Below, piece by piece: positions 1 through 9,800 of a stretch of 64,000 nucleotides of DNA. A program made the translations under genes and the position numbers. The stretch lies in the NCBI GenBank assembly GCA_000223255.2, contig AFUT01000001.1, forward strand, positions 62,001-126,000, in the 5' to 3' direction. The first letter of the stretch is position 1, and every line of letters starts with the position of its first letter. The notes under the pieces were generated by a model that was not told where the DNA came from, ran no database searches, and saw only the letters and a program-made list of their open reading frames with translations. This DNA is from Streptococcus infantis SK970 (GTDB taxonomy: Bacteria > Bacillota > Bacilli > Lactobacillales > Streptococcaceae).

Positions 1-2
1 GT

Positions 3-860
3 CCTAACTGTGATATTTCCTTGACGCTTCACATGGATACTAAGACTATGAACTGCCATTATTGTGGCTTTTCGAAAGAAATTCCCCATGTCTGTCCAAA
101 CTGTCAGAGTCACAGCATTCGTTATTACGGGACGGGGACTCAAAAGGCATACAATGAGCTGGCTGAACTCTTTCCAGAGGCACGCATTCTACGCATGGAT
201 GTGGATACAACTCGTAAAAAGGGCAGTCACCAAGCTTTACTTGAGCAGTTTGGCAAAGGTGAAGCGGACATCTTGCTAGGAACCCAGATGATTGCCAAGG
301 GCTTGGATTTTCCAAATGTGACCTTGGTTGGTGTTCTCAATGCGGATACAGCCTTGAATCTGCCTGATTTTCGTTCTTCTGAGAGAACCTTCCAACTCTT
401 GACCCAGGTAGCCGGTCGTGCTGGTCGTGCTGAAAAGGCAGGTCAGGTCTTGATTCAGTCCTATAATCCTAATCATTATGCCATTCGTTTTGCTAAGGAA
501 CAGGACTACGAAGGTTTTTATGCCTATGAAATGGGCATCAGACGTCAGTTGGGTTACCCACCTTATTATTTCACTATTGGGATCACCTTGTCTCATAAGA
601 AAGAAGAAGAGGTTCTTAGAAGAGCTTATGAGGTCATGGAAATTTTGCGGTCAGGTTTGTCGGATGCTAGTATCATCCTTGGTCCAACGCCTAAACCTAT
701 CGCTCGTACTCATAACCTCTATCACTACCAAATATTGATTAAATACCGTTTAGAAGATGAGTTGGCCTCGACTCTTAATCAGGTCTTGGCCCTAACTCAA
801 GAACGTGAAAATAGTGAGCTTCGTCTCAGTATTGATCACGAGCCGCAGCAATTTTTGTAA
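3..860 (+). CDS. priA: Primosomal protein N' (PriA helicase), C-terminal part
   Basis: This is the 3' end of a gene that starts before the window; the frame is open from base 3. PriA is a 3'-5' superfamily 2 DNA helicase that reloads the replisome at stalled forks. The visible part has zinc-binding cysteines (CHYCGF and, further on, CPNCQ), then helicase motif V (GTQMIAKGLDFPNV) and motif VI (QVAGRAGRAEK), then the C-terminal domain ending at a TAA. The next gene, fmt, starts 12 bases after the stop behind a good ribosome binding site, which is the usual priA-fmt-rsmB order of streptococci. Only the helicase N-terminal half is missing, because of the window edge. Confidence 0.95.
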   Translation, partial: PNCDISLTLHMDTKTMNCHYCGFSKEIPHVCPNCQSHSIRYYGTGTQKAYNELAELFPEARILRMDVDTTRKKGSHQALLEQFGKGEADILLGTQMIAKGLDFPNVTLVGVLNADTALNLPDFRSSERTFQLLTQVAGRAGRAEKAGQVLIQSYNPNHYAIRFAKEQDYEGFYAYEMGIRRQLGYPPYYFTIGITLSHKKEEEVLRRAYEVMEILRSGLSDASIILGPTPKPIARTHNLYHYQILIKYRLEDELASTLNQVLALTQERENSELRLSIDHEPQQFL

Positions 861-872
861 AAAGGAGAAAAG

Positions 873-1808
873 ATGACAAAACTAATCTTTATGGGAACGC
901 CTGATTTTTCAGCGACCGTTTTGAAGGGACTTTTGTCAGATGACCGCTACGAGATTGTAGCTGTTGTGACGCAACCAGATCGCGCGGTTGGGCGTAAAAA
1001 AGTCATCCAAGAAACCCCAGTTAAACAAGCAGCCAAAGAGGCAGGACTTCCTATCTACCAACCTGAAAAATTATCAGGTAGTCCAGAAATGGAAGCTATC
1101 ATGAACTTGGGTGCTGATGGGATTGTGACTGCAGCTTTTGGACAATTTCTCCCAAGTAAACTCCTTGATAGCATGGATTTTGCAGTCAATGTACATGCTT
1201 CGCTCCTTCCTAAACACCGTGGTGGTGCTCCCATTCACTATGCCTTGATTCAAGGTGATAAGGAAGCAGGTGTTACCATTATGGAAATGGTCAAGGAAAT
1301 GGATGCAGGGGATATGATTTCCCGTCGCAGTATTCCCATTACCGATGAGGACAATGTTGGAACCTTGTTTGAAAAATTGGCGGTTGTTGGTCGTGATCTG
1401 CTTTTGGATACTCTTCCTGCTTATATAGCTGGTGAAATTCAGCCTCAACCACAAGATCCAAACCAGGTGACATTTTCTCCAAATATCAAACCAGAGGAAG
1501 AAAAATTGGACTGGAACATGACTAACCGTCAACTTTTCAACCAAATCCGTGGGATGAATCCATGGCCAGTAGCCCACACCTTTCTCAAAGGGGATCGCTT
1601 TAAAATTTATGAAGCCTTGCCTGTAGAAGGTCAGGGGAATCCGGGTGAGATACTCTCCATCGGTAAGAAAGAATTGATTGTCGCAACAGCAGAAGGAGCT
1701 CTATCTCTCAAACAGGTTCAACCAGCAGGAAAACCTAAAATGGACATTGTTTCCTTCCTCAACGGCGTGGGACGAAGTTTGGCTGTAGGAGAACGATTTG
1801 GTGACTAA
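873..1808 (+). CDS. fmt: Methionyl-tRNA formyltransferase
   Basis: This 311-residue protein formylates initiator Met-tRNA using 10-formyl-tetrahydrofolate, allowing normal translation initiation. It shows the typical N-terminal [14 protein letters not shown] and the folate-binding/catalytic signature [20 protein letters not shown], followed by the C-terminal OB-like domain. The length is that of the family. The start ATG lies seven bases after AAGGAG. Its stop overlaps the beginning of rsmB by a few bases, so the two are translationally coupled within the priA-fmt-rsmB-phpP-stkP run. Confidence 0.96.
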   Translation: MTKLIFMGTPDFSATVLKGLLSDDRYEIVAVVTQPDRAVGRKKVIQETPVKQAAKEAGLPIYQPEKLSGSPEMEAIMNLGADGIVTAAFGQFLPSKLLDSMDFAVNVHASLLPKHRGGAPIHYALIQGDKEAGVTIMEMVKEMDAGDMISRRSIPITDEDNVGTLFEKLAVVGRDLLLDTLPAYIAGEIQPQPQDPNQVTFSPNIKPEEEKLDWNMTNRQLFNQIRGMNPWPVAHTFLKGDRFKIYEALPVEGQGNPGEILSIGKKELIVATAEGALSLKQVQPAGKPKMDIVSFLNGVGRSLAVGERFGD

Positions 1809-3114
1809 AGTAGAAACGGCTAGAAACTTAGCCTTAAAGGTGCTAGAGGACGTCCTTGTCAATCAAGCCTACTCCAATATCGCCTTAAATAAACACCTTA
1901 AGGGAAGTCAACTGTCAACAGCAGACAAGGGCTTGGTGACAGAGCTTGTTTATGGAACTGTAGCCCGTAAACTAACTTTAGAATGGTATTTGTCTCACTT
2001 TATTGAGGATAGAGACAAGCTAGACAGCTGGCTCTATGTTTTGCTTCTCATGAGCGTCTATCAACTCCAATACTTGGATAAGCTTCCTGATCATGCAGTG
2101 GTCAATGAAGCGGTAGAAATTGCAAAACTTCGTAAAAAGGGTAGCGAAAAATTGGTCAATGCTGTTTTGCGCCGTATTTTGCGTGAGGGTTTGCCTGATA
2201 TTGACAGTATCAAGCGTAAGAACAAGCGTGATTCTATCGCCTACTCTTTGCCAGTTTGGTTGATTTCTAAGCTCAAGGAAGAGTATGGAGAAGAGCGAGC
2301 GCAAGCGATTTTTGAGAGTCTTTTGCAACGCAATAAAGCCAGTATTCGAGTGACGGACTTGAGTCGAAAAGAGGAAATAAAAACTCTGCTTGGTGCAAGT
2401 GATTCTCTTTTATCTCCTGCTGGTCTGGTTAAGGAACAGGGGCATTTTGCTAGTCATGACTTGTTTTCAGAAGGACTTATTACTATTCAAGATGAGTCTA
2501 GTCAACTGGTTGCACCAACTCTTGATTTACAAGGCCCTGAGCAGATTTTGGATGCTTGTGCAGCTCCAGGTGGGAAGACAGCCCATATGGCATCTTATTT
2601 GACGACAGGTCAAGTAACAGCTTTGGATCTCTACGACCATAAACTCACTTTGATTCAAGAGAATGCAGAACGTTTAGGCGTAGCAGACCGTGTAAAAACA
2701 CAAAAACTGGACGCTAGAAAAGTGCATGAGTTTTTTGGCAAGGACCAATTTGATAAAATTCTAGTCGACGCCCCTTGCTCAGGTATTGGGCTTTTACGTC
2801 GGAAACCAGATATCAAATACAACAAAGACACTACTGATTTCGTGTCATTACAGGAAATTCAGTTGGAAATATTAGGTAGTGTTTGTCAAACGCTACGTAA
2901 AGGTGGTATAATAACTTATAGTACCTGCACTATTGTCTCTGAGGAGAACTTTCAAGTGGTTCAAGCATTTTTAGAAAGTCATCCAGAGTTCGAGCAGGTT
3001 AAACTAGAACACGAATGCAAGGATATCCTAAAAGATGGCTGCATCCTCATTACTCCAGAATTGTATGGAAGTGATGGATTCTTTATCAGCCAATTTCGCA
3101 AGGTATCCGATTAG
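1801..3114 (+). CDS. rsmB: 16S rRNA (cytosine-967-C5)-methyltransferase RsmB
   Basis: RsmB (Sun/Fmu) uses SAM to methylate C967 of 16S rRNA. The N-terminal 130 residues form a NusB-like RNA-binding domain. The C-terminal Rossmann domain has the SAM motif [14 protein letters not shown], the [12 protein letters not shown] motif and the catalytic-cysteine motif YSTCTI. Two starts are possible, TTG at 1798 and GTG at 1801. GTG is preferred because it gives the [12 protein letters not shown] start familiar in streptococci. The gene overlaps the end of fmt by 8 bases and is followed 15 bases later by phpP. Confidence 0.95.
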   Translation: MTKVETARNLALKVLEDVLVNQAYSNIALNKHLKGSQLSTADKGLVTELVYGTVARKLTLEWYLSHFIEDRDKLDSWLYVLLLMSVYQLQYLDKLPDHAVVNEAVEIAKLRKKGSEKLVNAVLRRILREGLPDIDSIKRKNKRDSIAYSLPVWLISKLKEEYGEERAQAIFESLLQRNKASIRVTDLSRKEEIKTLLGASDSLLSPAGLVKEQGHFASHDLFSEGLITIQDESSQLVAPTLDLQGPEQILDACAAPGGKTAHMASYLTTGQVTALDLYDHKLTLIQENAERLGVADRVKTQKLDARKVHEFFGKDQFDKILVDAPCSGIGLLRRKPDIKYNKDTTDFVSLQEIQLEILGSVCQTLRKGGIITYSTCTIVSEENFQVVQAFLESHPEFEQVKLEHECKDILKDGCILITPELYGSDGFFISQFRKVSD

Positions 3115-3129
3115 GGAGGAACTGACACA

Positions 3130-3867
3130 ATGGAGATTTCATTATTAACAGATGTGGGTCAGAAGCGTACAAATAATCAAGACTATGTTAATCACTTTGT
3201 CAACCGTGCCGGTCGCACAATGATTATCTTGGCTGACGGGATGGGAGGACACCGTGCAGGAAATATTGCCAGTGAGATGGCAGTTACGGACTTAGGTGTT
3301 GCCTGGGTAGATACTCAGATTGATACCGTGAATGAAGTTCGTGAATGGTTTGCAGAACACCTAGAAATTGAAAACCAAAAGATTTATCAATTGGGGCGTG
3401 ATGAAGCATATAAAGGAATGGGTACAACTCTTGAAGCCCTTGCAATCATTGATAACCAAGCTATTTATGCTCATATTGGTGATTCTCGTATCGGATTGGT
3501 TCGTGGTGAAGAATACCATCAATTAACGAGTGACCATTCTTTGGTTAATGAATTGCTCAAAGCAGGTCAATTAACACCAGAAGAAGCTGAAGCACATCCA
3601 CAAAAGAATATTATCACACAGTCTATCGGACAAAAAGATGAAATTCAACCTGATTTAGGAATTGTAAGTTTGGAACCGGGCGACTATATCGTTATGAACA
3701 GTGATGGTCTCACGAATATGATTTCAGGAAGTGAAATCTATGATATCGTGACAAGTGATATTTCACTTGAAGACAAGGCGGCAACATTAGTACGTTTTGC
3801 AAACAATGCCGGAGGTCTTGATAACATTACTGTTGCCTTGATTGCGATTGAGGAGGAATCAAAATGA
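3130..3867 (+). CDS. phpP: PP2C-type serine/threonine protein phosphatase PhpP
   Basis: This 245-residue metal-dependent phosphatase removes phosphates placed by the neighbouring kinase StkP on cell-division and envelope targets. PP2C motifs appear in order: an N-terminal RTNNQD, the metal-binding [34 protein letters not shown] and the C-terminal [11 protein letters not shown]. It is preceded by AGGGAGGA and ends four bases inside stkP (ATGA-type overlap), so kinase and phosphatase are made together. The protein lacks a membrane segment and should be cytoplasmic. Confidence 0.96.
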   Translation: MEISLLTDVGQKRTNNQDYVNHFVNRAGRTMIILADGMGGHRAGNIASEMAVTDLGVAWVDTQIDTVNEVREWFAEHLEIENQKIYQLGRDEAYKGMGTTLEALAIIDNQAIYAHIGDSRIGLVRGEEYHQLTSDHSLVNELLKAGQLTPEEAEAHPQKNIITQSIGQKDEIQPDLGIVSLEPGDYIVMNSDGLTNMISGSEIYDIVTSDISLEDKAATLVRFANNAGGLDNITVALIAIEEESK

Positions 3868-5735
3868 TCCAGATCGGCAAGATATTTGCCGGACGATATC
3901 GGATTATCAAACAAATTGGCCGTGGTGGGATGGCAGATGTCTACCTGGCTAAAGATTTGATTCTGGATGGGGAAGAGGTTGCGGTAAAGGTTCTGAGAAC
4001 CAACTATCAGACAGACCCTATCGCTGTTGCACGTTTTCAGCGTGAAGCGCGTGCGATGGCAGACCTAGATCATCCTCATATCGTTCGAATTACGGATATC
4101 GGTGAAGAAGATGGTCAACAGTACCTGGCTATGGAATATGTAGCTGGGCTTGACCTCAAACGCTATATCAAAGAACACTATCCTCTCTCAAACGAGGAAG
4201 CTGTTCGTATCATGGGGCAGATTCTCTTGGCTATGCGTTTGGCGCATGCAAAAGGGATTGTTCACCGTGATTTAAAACCTCAAAATATTCTCTTGACTCC
4301 TGATGGCACTGCAAAAGTTACAGACTTTGGGATTGCGGTGGCCTTCGCAGAAACCAGCTTGACACAGACCAATTCTATGTTGGGATCTGTACACTATCTA
4401 TCACCTGAGCAAGCGCGTGGTTCAAAGGCAACCATACAGAGTGATATTTATGCAATGGGAATTATTTTCTTTGAAATGTTGACAGGTCATATTCCGTATG
4501 ATGGCGATAGTGCTGTTACCATTGCACTTCAGCATTTCCAAAAACCACTCCCTTCAGTCATTGCAGAAAATCCATCAGTGCCACAATCCTTGGAAAACGT
4601 GGTCATTAAAGCGACAGCTAAAAAGTTAACAGACCGTTACCAAACTGTCTCTGAGATGTATGTTGACTTATTGAGCAGTCTTTCATATAACCGTCGAAAT
4701 GAACCAAAGCTGGTATTTGAAGATACAAGTAAAGTTGACACAAAAACCTTACCGAAAATGTCCCAATCTACTCTGACTGCGATTCCTAAAGTACAACCGA
4801 AGGAAGAAAAACCTCAGACTCAAAAGCCAAATAAAAAGGTAGCAAGTAAAGAAACTGCTCCAAAACCAGTCAAGAAACGCCGTTTCAAGGCAAGATATTT
4901 GGTGCTTTTAGCTAGTTTTATACTTGTTTTAGCTTCCCTTTTCTGGATTGTATCGAAAACACCAGCGACTGTTGAGATTCCAAAAGTTGCGGGACAAACT
5001 GTAGCAGAAGCAAAAGAAAACCTGAAAAAAGCGAATTTTGAGATTGGTGAGGAGAAGAGCGAAGCTAGTGATACTGTAGAAGAAGGTCGAGTTATCCGAA
5101 CAGATCCAGATGCTGGCTCGGCACGAAAAGAAGGAACAAAAGTTAATCTTATTATCTCTTCAGGTCAGCAATCGTTTAAGATAGGAAATTATATTGGACG
5201 AAAATCTACGGACGTCATTGCTGAGTTGAAAGGGAAAAAAGTTCCTGAAAATCTCATCAAGGTTGTAGAAGAGGAATCAAGTGAAACAGAGGCAGGGCTT
5301 GTTATGAAACAGAGTCTGCCAGAAGGAACCACTTATGATCTTAGTAAGGCGACAGAGATTACCTTGACAGTAGCCAAGAAGGTAACTAGCGTTCCTATGC
5401 CAAGTTATATTGGATCAAGCCTTGAATTTACTAAGAATAACTTGATTCAGATAGTCGGTGTTAAAGAGGCGAATATTGAAGTGGTAGAGGTCTCTACAGC
5501 ACCAGAAGGGACTATTGAGGATACTGTGGTTAGTCAAACTCCAAAACCAGGTGAAGGTGTAGATTTGAATACAACTCGTATCAAGATTTCTATCTACAAA
5601 CCGAAAACAACAACTACGACAACAATAAATCCATCTCAAGCTAATCCTTATCGTGGAGAGACATCGCCACAGATTAGAGAACCACAAACTAATCAAACCA
5701 CCACAACTTCAGATATCCATCAAGGTGAGAACTAA
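3864..5735 (+). CDS. stkP: Serine/threonine protein kinase StkP with three PASTA repeats
   Basis: This is a membrane-anchored Hanks-type kinase that senses peptidoglycan and coordinates septal wall synthesis. The kinase domain (about residues 1-275) has the glycine loop [13 protein letters not shown], lysine in VAVKVL, catalytic [11 protein letters not shown] in VTDFGIA and the activation loop ending [11 protein letters not shown] basic linker leads to one transmembrane helix near residues 345-366. Outside are three PASTA repeats (beginning near [20 protein letters not shown] and [10 protein letters not shown]), then a Thr-rich tail of about 45 residues. The pneumococcal protein, from memory, is 659 residues with four PASTA repeats; this one is 623 and lacks one of the two near-identical central repeats. 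Confidence 0.96.
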   Translation: MIQIGKIFAGRYRIIKQIGRGGMADVYLAKDLILDGEEVAVKVLRTNYQTDPIAVARFQREARAMADLDHPHIVRITDIGEEDGQQYLAMEYVAGLDLKRYIKEHYPLSNEEAVRIMGQILLAMRLAHAKGIVHRDLKPQNILLTPDGTAKVTDFGIAVAFAETSLTQTNSMLGSVHYLSPEQARGSKATIQSDIYAMGIIFFEMLTGHIPYDGDSAVTIALQHFQKPLPSVIAENPSVPQSLENVVIKATAKKLTDRYQTVSEMYVDLLSSLSYNRRNEPKLVFEDTSKVDTKTLPKMSQSTLTAIPKVQPKEEKPQTQKPNKKVASKETAPKPVKKRRFKARYLVLLASFILVLASLFWIVSKTPATVEIPKVAGQTVAEAKENLKKANFEIGEEKSEASDTVEEGRVIRTDPDAGSARKEGTKVNLIISSGQQSFKIGNYIGRKSTDVIAELKGKKVPENLIKVVEEESSETEAGLVMKQSLPEGTTYDLSKATEITLTVAKKVTSVPMPSYIGSSLEFTKNNLIQIVGVKEANIEVVEVSTAPEGTIEDTVVSQTPKPGEGVDLNTTRIKISIYKPKTTTTTTINPSQANPYRGETSPQIREPQTNQTTTTSDIHQGEN

Positions 5736-5738
5736 TCA

Positions 5739-5771
5739 ATCTTTGTCACAGTTTTTGTGGCAAAGATTTTT
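5739..5771 (+). terminator. Rho-independent terminator after stkP
   Basis: An inverted repeat (ATCTTTGTCACA pairing with TGTGGCAAAGAT, with one bulge) is followed by seven T residues directly downstream of the stkP stop. It should close the priA-to-stkP transcription unit. Confidence 0.75.
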
Positions 5772-5820
5772 TTCCTTCAAATTTATGATAAAATAAAAGG
5801 AGTTTAAAAAGGAGGAGAAC

Positions 5821-6577
5821 ATGGACGAATCAAAAAACTGAATGCAGTCATTGATGTCATTATGTTGGCAGGAACAATTCTGCTTCGCAATGGATCTGAA
5901 ATCTATCGTGTCGAAGACACCATGATTCGAATTGCTCATTCACAAGGCATTATGGATTGTAATGTTTTGGCCATGCCTGCAGCTATTTTTTCTCCATTGA
6001 AAATACAAATATCTCTCGAATGAAACGAGTGACCTCCTCTGCATACAATATTGAGAAGGTGTGTGATGTCAACCAGATTTCACGCCAGATCGTATCAGGA
6101 CAGCTTGATTTGGAGACAGCCTTTATTCAACTTAAGCAATTAAATGCTAAGGCATCTCCCTACACCAATGTTCAGCTAACTGCTGCAGCGACCCTTAGTG
6201 CTCCCTTCTTCTCTATCATGTTCGGGGGGAATGTCTACGATGCCATTGGTGCAGGAGTGGCGACCATATTCGCTTTCACCTTTTCTCTTTACGTAGAAAA
6301 ATTTATCCGTATTCCCTTTATGACAGCTTTTGCAGGTGCTCTTGTTTTTGGTTTGATTGCACAATTTTGGGCGCGCTATTCTGGCTTTCCTTCTACAGCT
6401 GATTTGGTCATTGCAGGTGCGGTCATGCCTTTTGTACCTGGAATTGCTTTGACTAATGCTGTCCGAGATATTATGACCAATCACATTAACTCTGGTATGA
6501 GCAAGATGTTTGAATCCTTGCTAGTTACCCTTGCCTTAGGGGCTGGAACATCAGTCGCCCTTGTACTCATGAACTAA
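5821..6577 (+). pseudogene. Threonine/serine exporter, large ThrE-type subunit, two frameshifts
   Basis: When the frame is restored this encodes about 252 residues of a ThrE/DUF1212 membrane protein, the larger half of split threonine/serine exporters. The ATG at 5821 follows AAAGGAGGAG, but the frame stops at 5839. It resumes if the A run 5832-5837 has one more A, and needs one more T in the run 5986-5991. The restored reading gives MDESKKLNAVIDVIMLAG and then FFSIENTNISRMKRV, continuing into the long open part from 6020 with several hydrophobic helices. Two independent one-base losses in homopolymers suggest sequencing error as readily as real decay. The small partner subunit follows one base after the stop. 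Confidence 0.8.
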
Positions 6578-6578
6578 T

Positions 6579-7028
6579 ATGACAGTAACAACATTTTTAT
6601 TGCAAGCTCTGGCAAGTTTGCTTGCCATTATTACTTTTTTAATCGTTTTAAATGTCCAACGTTCCATGCTCATTCCTGGTGGAGTTTTGGGGATGTCTAT
6701 CTGGTTACTCTATCTACTACTCAAGGAGCCAACTAATGTCATTTTAGCAACCTTTATTGCTGCGGTGATTGGTTCGTGTATCAGTCAGATTATGAGCATT
6801 ATCTACAAAACACCAGCCGTTGTTTTTGCTTTAGCTATTCTGGCACCTCTAGTTCCAGGTTACCTATCCTATCGAACAACTTCCTTCTTCGTTACAGGTG
6901 ACTACGGCCATGCCATTTCTAGTGCCATGTTAGTCATGATGTTGGCTCTCGTAATTTCCATTGGAATGGCCAGTGGAACAGTTTTGTTGAAATTGTATCA
7001 TTATCTCAAAAAGAATCGAGCTAACTAA
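6579..7028 (+). CDS. Threonine/serine exporter, small ThrE_2-type subunit
   Basis: This 149-residue protein is almost entirely hydrophobic, with about five transmembrane segments, and matches the ThrE_2 (DUF3815) pattern. Members of this family pair with a DUF1212 protein to form a full exporter for threonine and serine. It begins one base after the stop of the larger subunit, so the two are one operon. No catalytic residues can be named from sequence. Substrate is assigned by family only. Confidence 0.8.
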   Translation: MTVTTFLLQALASLLAIITFLIVLNVQRSMLIPGGVLGMSIWLLYLLLKEPTNVILATFIAAVIGSCISQIMSIIYKTPAVVFALAILAPLVPGYLSYRTTSFFVTGDYGHAISSAMLVMMLALVISIGMASGTVLLKLYHYLKKNRAN

Positions 7029-7040
7029 GACTCGATTTTT
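7013..7040 (+). terminator. Terminator overlapping the end of the exporter operon
   Basis: AATCGAG (7014-7020) pairs with CTCGATT (7031-7037) and runs into a T tract; the left arm lies in the last codons of the small exporter subunit. Confidence 0.6.
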
Positions 7041-7100
7041 AATGGCTCTTCAGTTCAGTTTGTTAGAGAATCCTAAAATGAGATAAACTTTTAAAAATGA

Positions 7101-7128
7101 ACTTGATTTGGGGAATCAAGTCTTTTTT
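7101..7128 (+). terminator. Second terminator-like hairpin before mvaS
   Basis: ACTTGATT and AATCAAGT form an 8-bp stem with a short G-rich loop, followed by C and six T residues. It isolates mvaS from upstream transcription. The mvaS promoter, with a -10 like TAAAAT near 7153-7158, lies just beyond. Confidence 0.7.
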
Positions 7129-7203
7129 CGCTCATTTGACCTCAATTGTGATAAAATAGAGGTGAACGAATTTTTATAATGAATGATAAAAATAGAGGTA
7201 AAT

Positions 7204-8376
7204 ATGAAAATCGGTATTGATAAGATTGGTTTTGCAACCAGTCAATACGTTTTGAAATTACAAGACTTAGCAGAAACCCGAGGAATTGATCCTGAAAAAT
7301 TGAGTAAAGGACTCCTTTTAAAGGAATTGAGTATCGCTCCTTTAACAGAGGATATTGTTACCTTGGCTGCTAGTGCAGGAAATTCTATCCTGACTGAAGA
7401 AGATAAGCAAGAGATTGATATGGTTATCGTAGCGACAGAATCAGGAGTAGATCAAAGTAAGTCAGCTGCAGTTTTTGTACACGGTTTGTTAGGAATTCAA
7501 CCTTTTGCTCGTAGTTTTGAAATCAAGGAAGCTTGCTATGGTGCAACTGCGGCCCTTCACTATGCTAAGTTACACGTAGAAAATTCTCCAAAATCAAAAG
7601 TGTTGGTACTAGCTAGTGATATTGCAAAATATGGTGTCGAAACTCCTGGAGAACCAACTCAAGGTGCAGGATGTGTTGCTATGTTGATTAGCCAAAATCC
7701 ACGTGTGATGATTTTCAACAATGATAACGTTGCACAAACTCGTGATATCATGGACTTTTGGCGTCCAAACTATTCGACAACACCATTTGTAAATGGGGTT
7801 TACTCAACGCAACAATATCTTGATAGTTTAAAAACGACTTGGGAAGAGTACCAAAAGCGTTATGATTGTAACTTGGACGATTTTGAGGCTGTATGTTTCC
7901 ACTTACCTTATCCGAAGTTAGCTCTCAAGGGGTTGAAGAAAATTCTCGATAAATCCTTGTCTCAAGAGAAGAAGGACTTGCTTCAAAAGCACTTTGATGA
8001 ATCTATTATTTATAGCCAAAAAGTTGGGAACATTTATACAGGTTCACTCTTCTTAGGTCTCTTGTCTCTTCTTGAAAATTCTGATAGCCTGAAAGCTGGA
8101 GATAAGATTGCCCTCTACAGCTATGGTAGTGGTGCTGTATCTGAGTTCTTTAGTGTGGAATTGGTTGAAGGTTATGAAAAACAATTGCAGCATAATCGCT
8201 TAGAATTGCTAGACCAGCGTCAAGTATTGAGTGTAGCTGATTATGAACGAATGTTCTTTGAGGAAGCCCAATTAGATGAGTCTGGATCTGCAATCATGTC
8301 AGGTTATGAAGGGCAAGACTATGCCCTCGTTGAGATTGTAGATCACCAACGTCGCTACAGCAAGGTTGAAAAATAA
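7204..8376 (+). CDS. mvaS: Hydroxymethylglutaryl-CoA synthase MvaS
   Basis: MvaS condenses acetyl-CoA with acetoacetyl-CoA to HMG-CoA, the first committed step of the mevalonate route to isoprenoids, the only route in these bacteria. The start at 7204 (MKIGIDKIGFA) has GAGGT at proper distance; an upstream in-frame start at 7183 has none. The product is 390 residues with the catalytic cysteine in KEACYGATAALHYA and the thiolase-fold C-terminal half (SYGSGAVSEFF). Its stop touches the expected ATG of mvaA, indicating a two-gene operon. Confidence 0.96.
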   Translation: MKIGIDKIGFATSQYVLKLQDLAETRGIDPEKLSKGLLLKELSIAPLTEDIVTLAASAGNSILTEEDKQEIDMVIVATESGVDQSKSAAVFVHGLLGIQPFARSFEIKEACYGATAALHYAKLHVENSPKSKVLVLASDIAKYGVETPGEPTQGAGCVAMLISQNPRVMIFNNDNVAQTRDIMDFWRPNYSTTPFVNGVYSTQQYLDSLKTTWEEYQKRYDCNLDDFEAVCFHLPYPKLALKGLKKILDKSLSQEKKDLLQKHFDESIIYSQKVGNIYTGSLFLGLLSLLENSDSLKAGDKIALYSYGSGAVSEFFSVELVEGYEKQLQHNRLELLDQRQVLSVADYERMFFEEAQLDESGSAIMSGYEGQDYALVEIVDHQRRYSKVEK

Positions 8377-9610
8377 TGAAAAAAATTGGAATGGATTTGC
8401 TAAAAAATCAATTCAAGAGCGCCTAGAGTTCGTTAAGTCTCAGGTGCTTACTTCTATAGAAGCCCAAGAGAGTCTTGAGCAGAATGAAAATCTCAGTCTA
8501 GCAGTAGCGAACCAATTGAGTGAAAATGTGATAGGAACCTTCTCACTTCCATACTCAATTGTTCCAGAAGTTCTGGTAAATGGTCAAGAGTACACCGTTC
8601 CTTATGTGACTGAAGAACCATCTGTAGTTGCTGCAGCCAGTTTTGCCAGTAAGATTATCAAACGTGCTGGAGGTTTTACAGCTCAAGTTCATCAACGCCA
8701 AATGATTGGTCAGGTAGCTCTTTATCAGGTTCCAGATAGGGATAAAGCTTGTCGGGCTATTCTGAGTCAAAAAGCAGAGCTACTCGAACAAGCAAACCAA
8801 GCCTATCCCTCCATTGTCAAACGGGGTGGTGGTGCTCGTGATTTAAAGGTTGAGAAAATTTCTGGTGAGACGGACTTTTTAGTAGTTTATCTCCATGTAG
8901 ATACTCAGGAAGCCATGGGCGCCAATATGCTCAATACCATGCTTGAAGCTTTAAAACCTAGTCTAGAGGCTATCAGTCAAGGACAAAGCTTAATGGGGAT
9001 ACTATCCAACTATGCCACAGATTCGTTAGTAACTGCAACTTGTCGCATCGCCTTTCATTATTTGAGTCGCCAAAAAGATGAAGCGCGTGAACTAGCTGAA
9101 AAAATAGTTTTAGCCAGTCAGTTTGCTCAGGCAGATCCTTATAGAGCAGCGACTCACAACAAGGGTATCTTTAACGGAATTGATGCTCTCTTGATTGCTA
9201 CTGGAAATGATTGGCGTGCTATAGAAGCGGGAGCGCATGCCTATGCGAGCCATGATGGCGCCTATCGAGGGCTCAGTCGTTGGAGGATAGATCTGGAAAG
9301 TGAAGAGCTTATTGGAGAGATGACTATGCCGATGCCAGTTGCTACCAAGGGTGGATCAATTGGTCTTAATCCTCGTGTAGTTCTCAGCCATGAGTTGCTT
9401 GGTCATCCATCAGCTAAGGAATTGGCTCAAATTATCGTTTCTATTGGTCTTGCGCAGAATTTTGCGGCCCTTAAGGCTTTGGTCAGTACAGGTATTCAGC
9501 ATGGACATATGAAACTACAAGCAAAATCCTTGGCCCTTCTAGCAGGAGCCACAGAGGCTGAAGTACCTAAGTTGGTAGAAAGCTTGATTGCTGAAAAACT
9601 TTTAACCTAG
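8366..9610 (+). CDS. mvaA: HMG-CoA reductase MvaA, both ends affected by run-length changes
   Basis: This is a class II HMG-CoA reductase that makes mevalonate from HMG-CoA. Visible signatures include THNKGIFNGIDALLIATGND and the GGSIGLNPRV motif. The open frame as given (414 residues from a TTG at 8366) does not use the natural ATG at 8376, which overlaps the mvaS stop in TAATG and leads after one extra A in the run 8379-8385 to MKKNWNGFAKKS. At the other end, one extra A in 9594-9598 extends the protein to KAQTLLKNLRS and a TAA at 9646-9648. The corrected gene, 8376-9648, encodes 424 residues, which I recall as the normal streptococcal length. Because the enzyme is essential, both defects are probably errors. 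Confidence 0.9.
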   Translation: MKNNEKNWNGFAKKSIQERLEFVKSQVLTSIEAQESLEQNENLSLAVANQLSENVIGTFSLPYSIVPEVLVNGQEYTVPYVTEEPSVVAAASFASKIIKRAGGFTAQVHQRQMIGQVALYQVPDRDKACRAILSQKAELLEQANQAYPSIVKRGGGARDLKVEKISGETDFLVVYLHVDTQEAMGANMLNTMLEALKPSLEAISQGQSLMGILSNYATDSLVTATCRIAFHYLSRQKDEARELAEKIVLASQFAQADPYRAATHNKGIFNGIDALLIATGNDWRAIEAGAHAYASHDGAYRGLSRWRIDLESEELIGEMTMPMPVATKGGSIGLNPRVVLSHELLGHPSAKELAQIIVSIGLAQNFAALKALVSTGIQHGHMKLQAKSLALLAGATEAEVPKLVESLIAEKLLT

Positions 9611-9650
9611 AAAAAGCACAGACTCTTTTGAAAAACTTAAGATCATAAGA

Positions 9651-9681
9651 AAAACTCAGACGAATCTAGTCTGAGTTTTTT
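9651..9681 (+). terminator. Terminator after mvaA
   Basis: AAAACTCAGAC and GTCTGAGTTTT form an 11-bp perfect stem followed by a T run; typical intrinsic terminator. Confidence 0.85.
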
Positions 9682-9684
9682 GTT

Positions 9685-9800
9685 TATACTTAATGAAAAT
9701 CAATGAACAAACTAGGAAGCTAGCTGCAGGTTGCTCAAAACACTGTTTTGAGGTTGTAGATGGAAGCTGACGTGGTTTGAAGAGATTTTCGAAGAGTATT
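9685..9800. repeat. BOX-like repeat element
   Basis: The segment runs from a TATACT/TAATGAAAATCAATGA end through TAGGAAGCTAGCTGCAGG and CAAAACACTGTTTTGAGG to GAAGAGATTTTCGAAGAGTA. This matches the boxC and boxA ends of the pneumococcal/mitis BOX family as I remember them, without a full boxB. It lies between the tail-to-tail mvaA and scrR genes. Its last bases form the stop codon of scrR (TTA at 9799-9801 on the plus strand), so the repeat defines the end of that gene. Confidence 0.8.

Noticed and set aside
7183-7203. Longer mvaS start
   Set aside because: No RBS there; ATG 7204 has GAGGT and matches the usual MKIGIDKIGF start.
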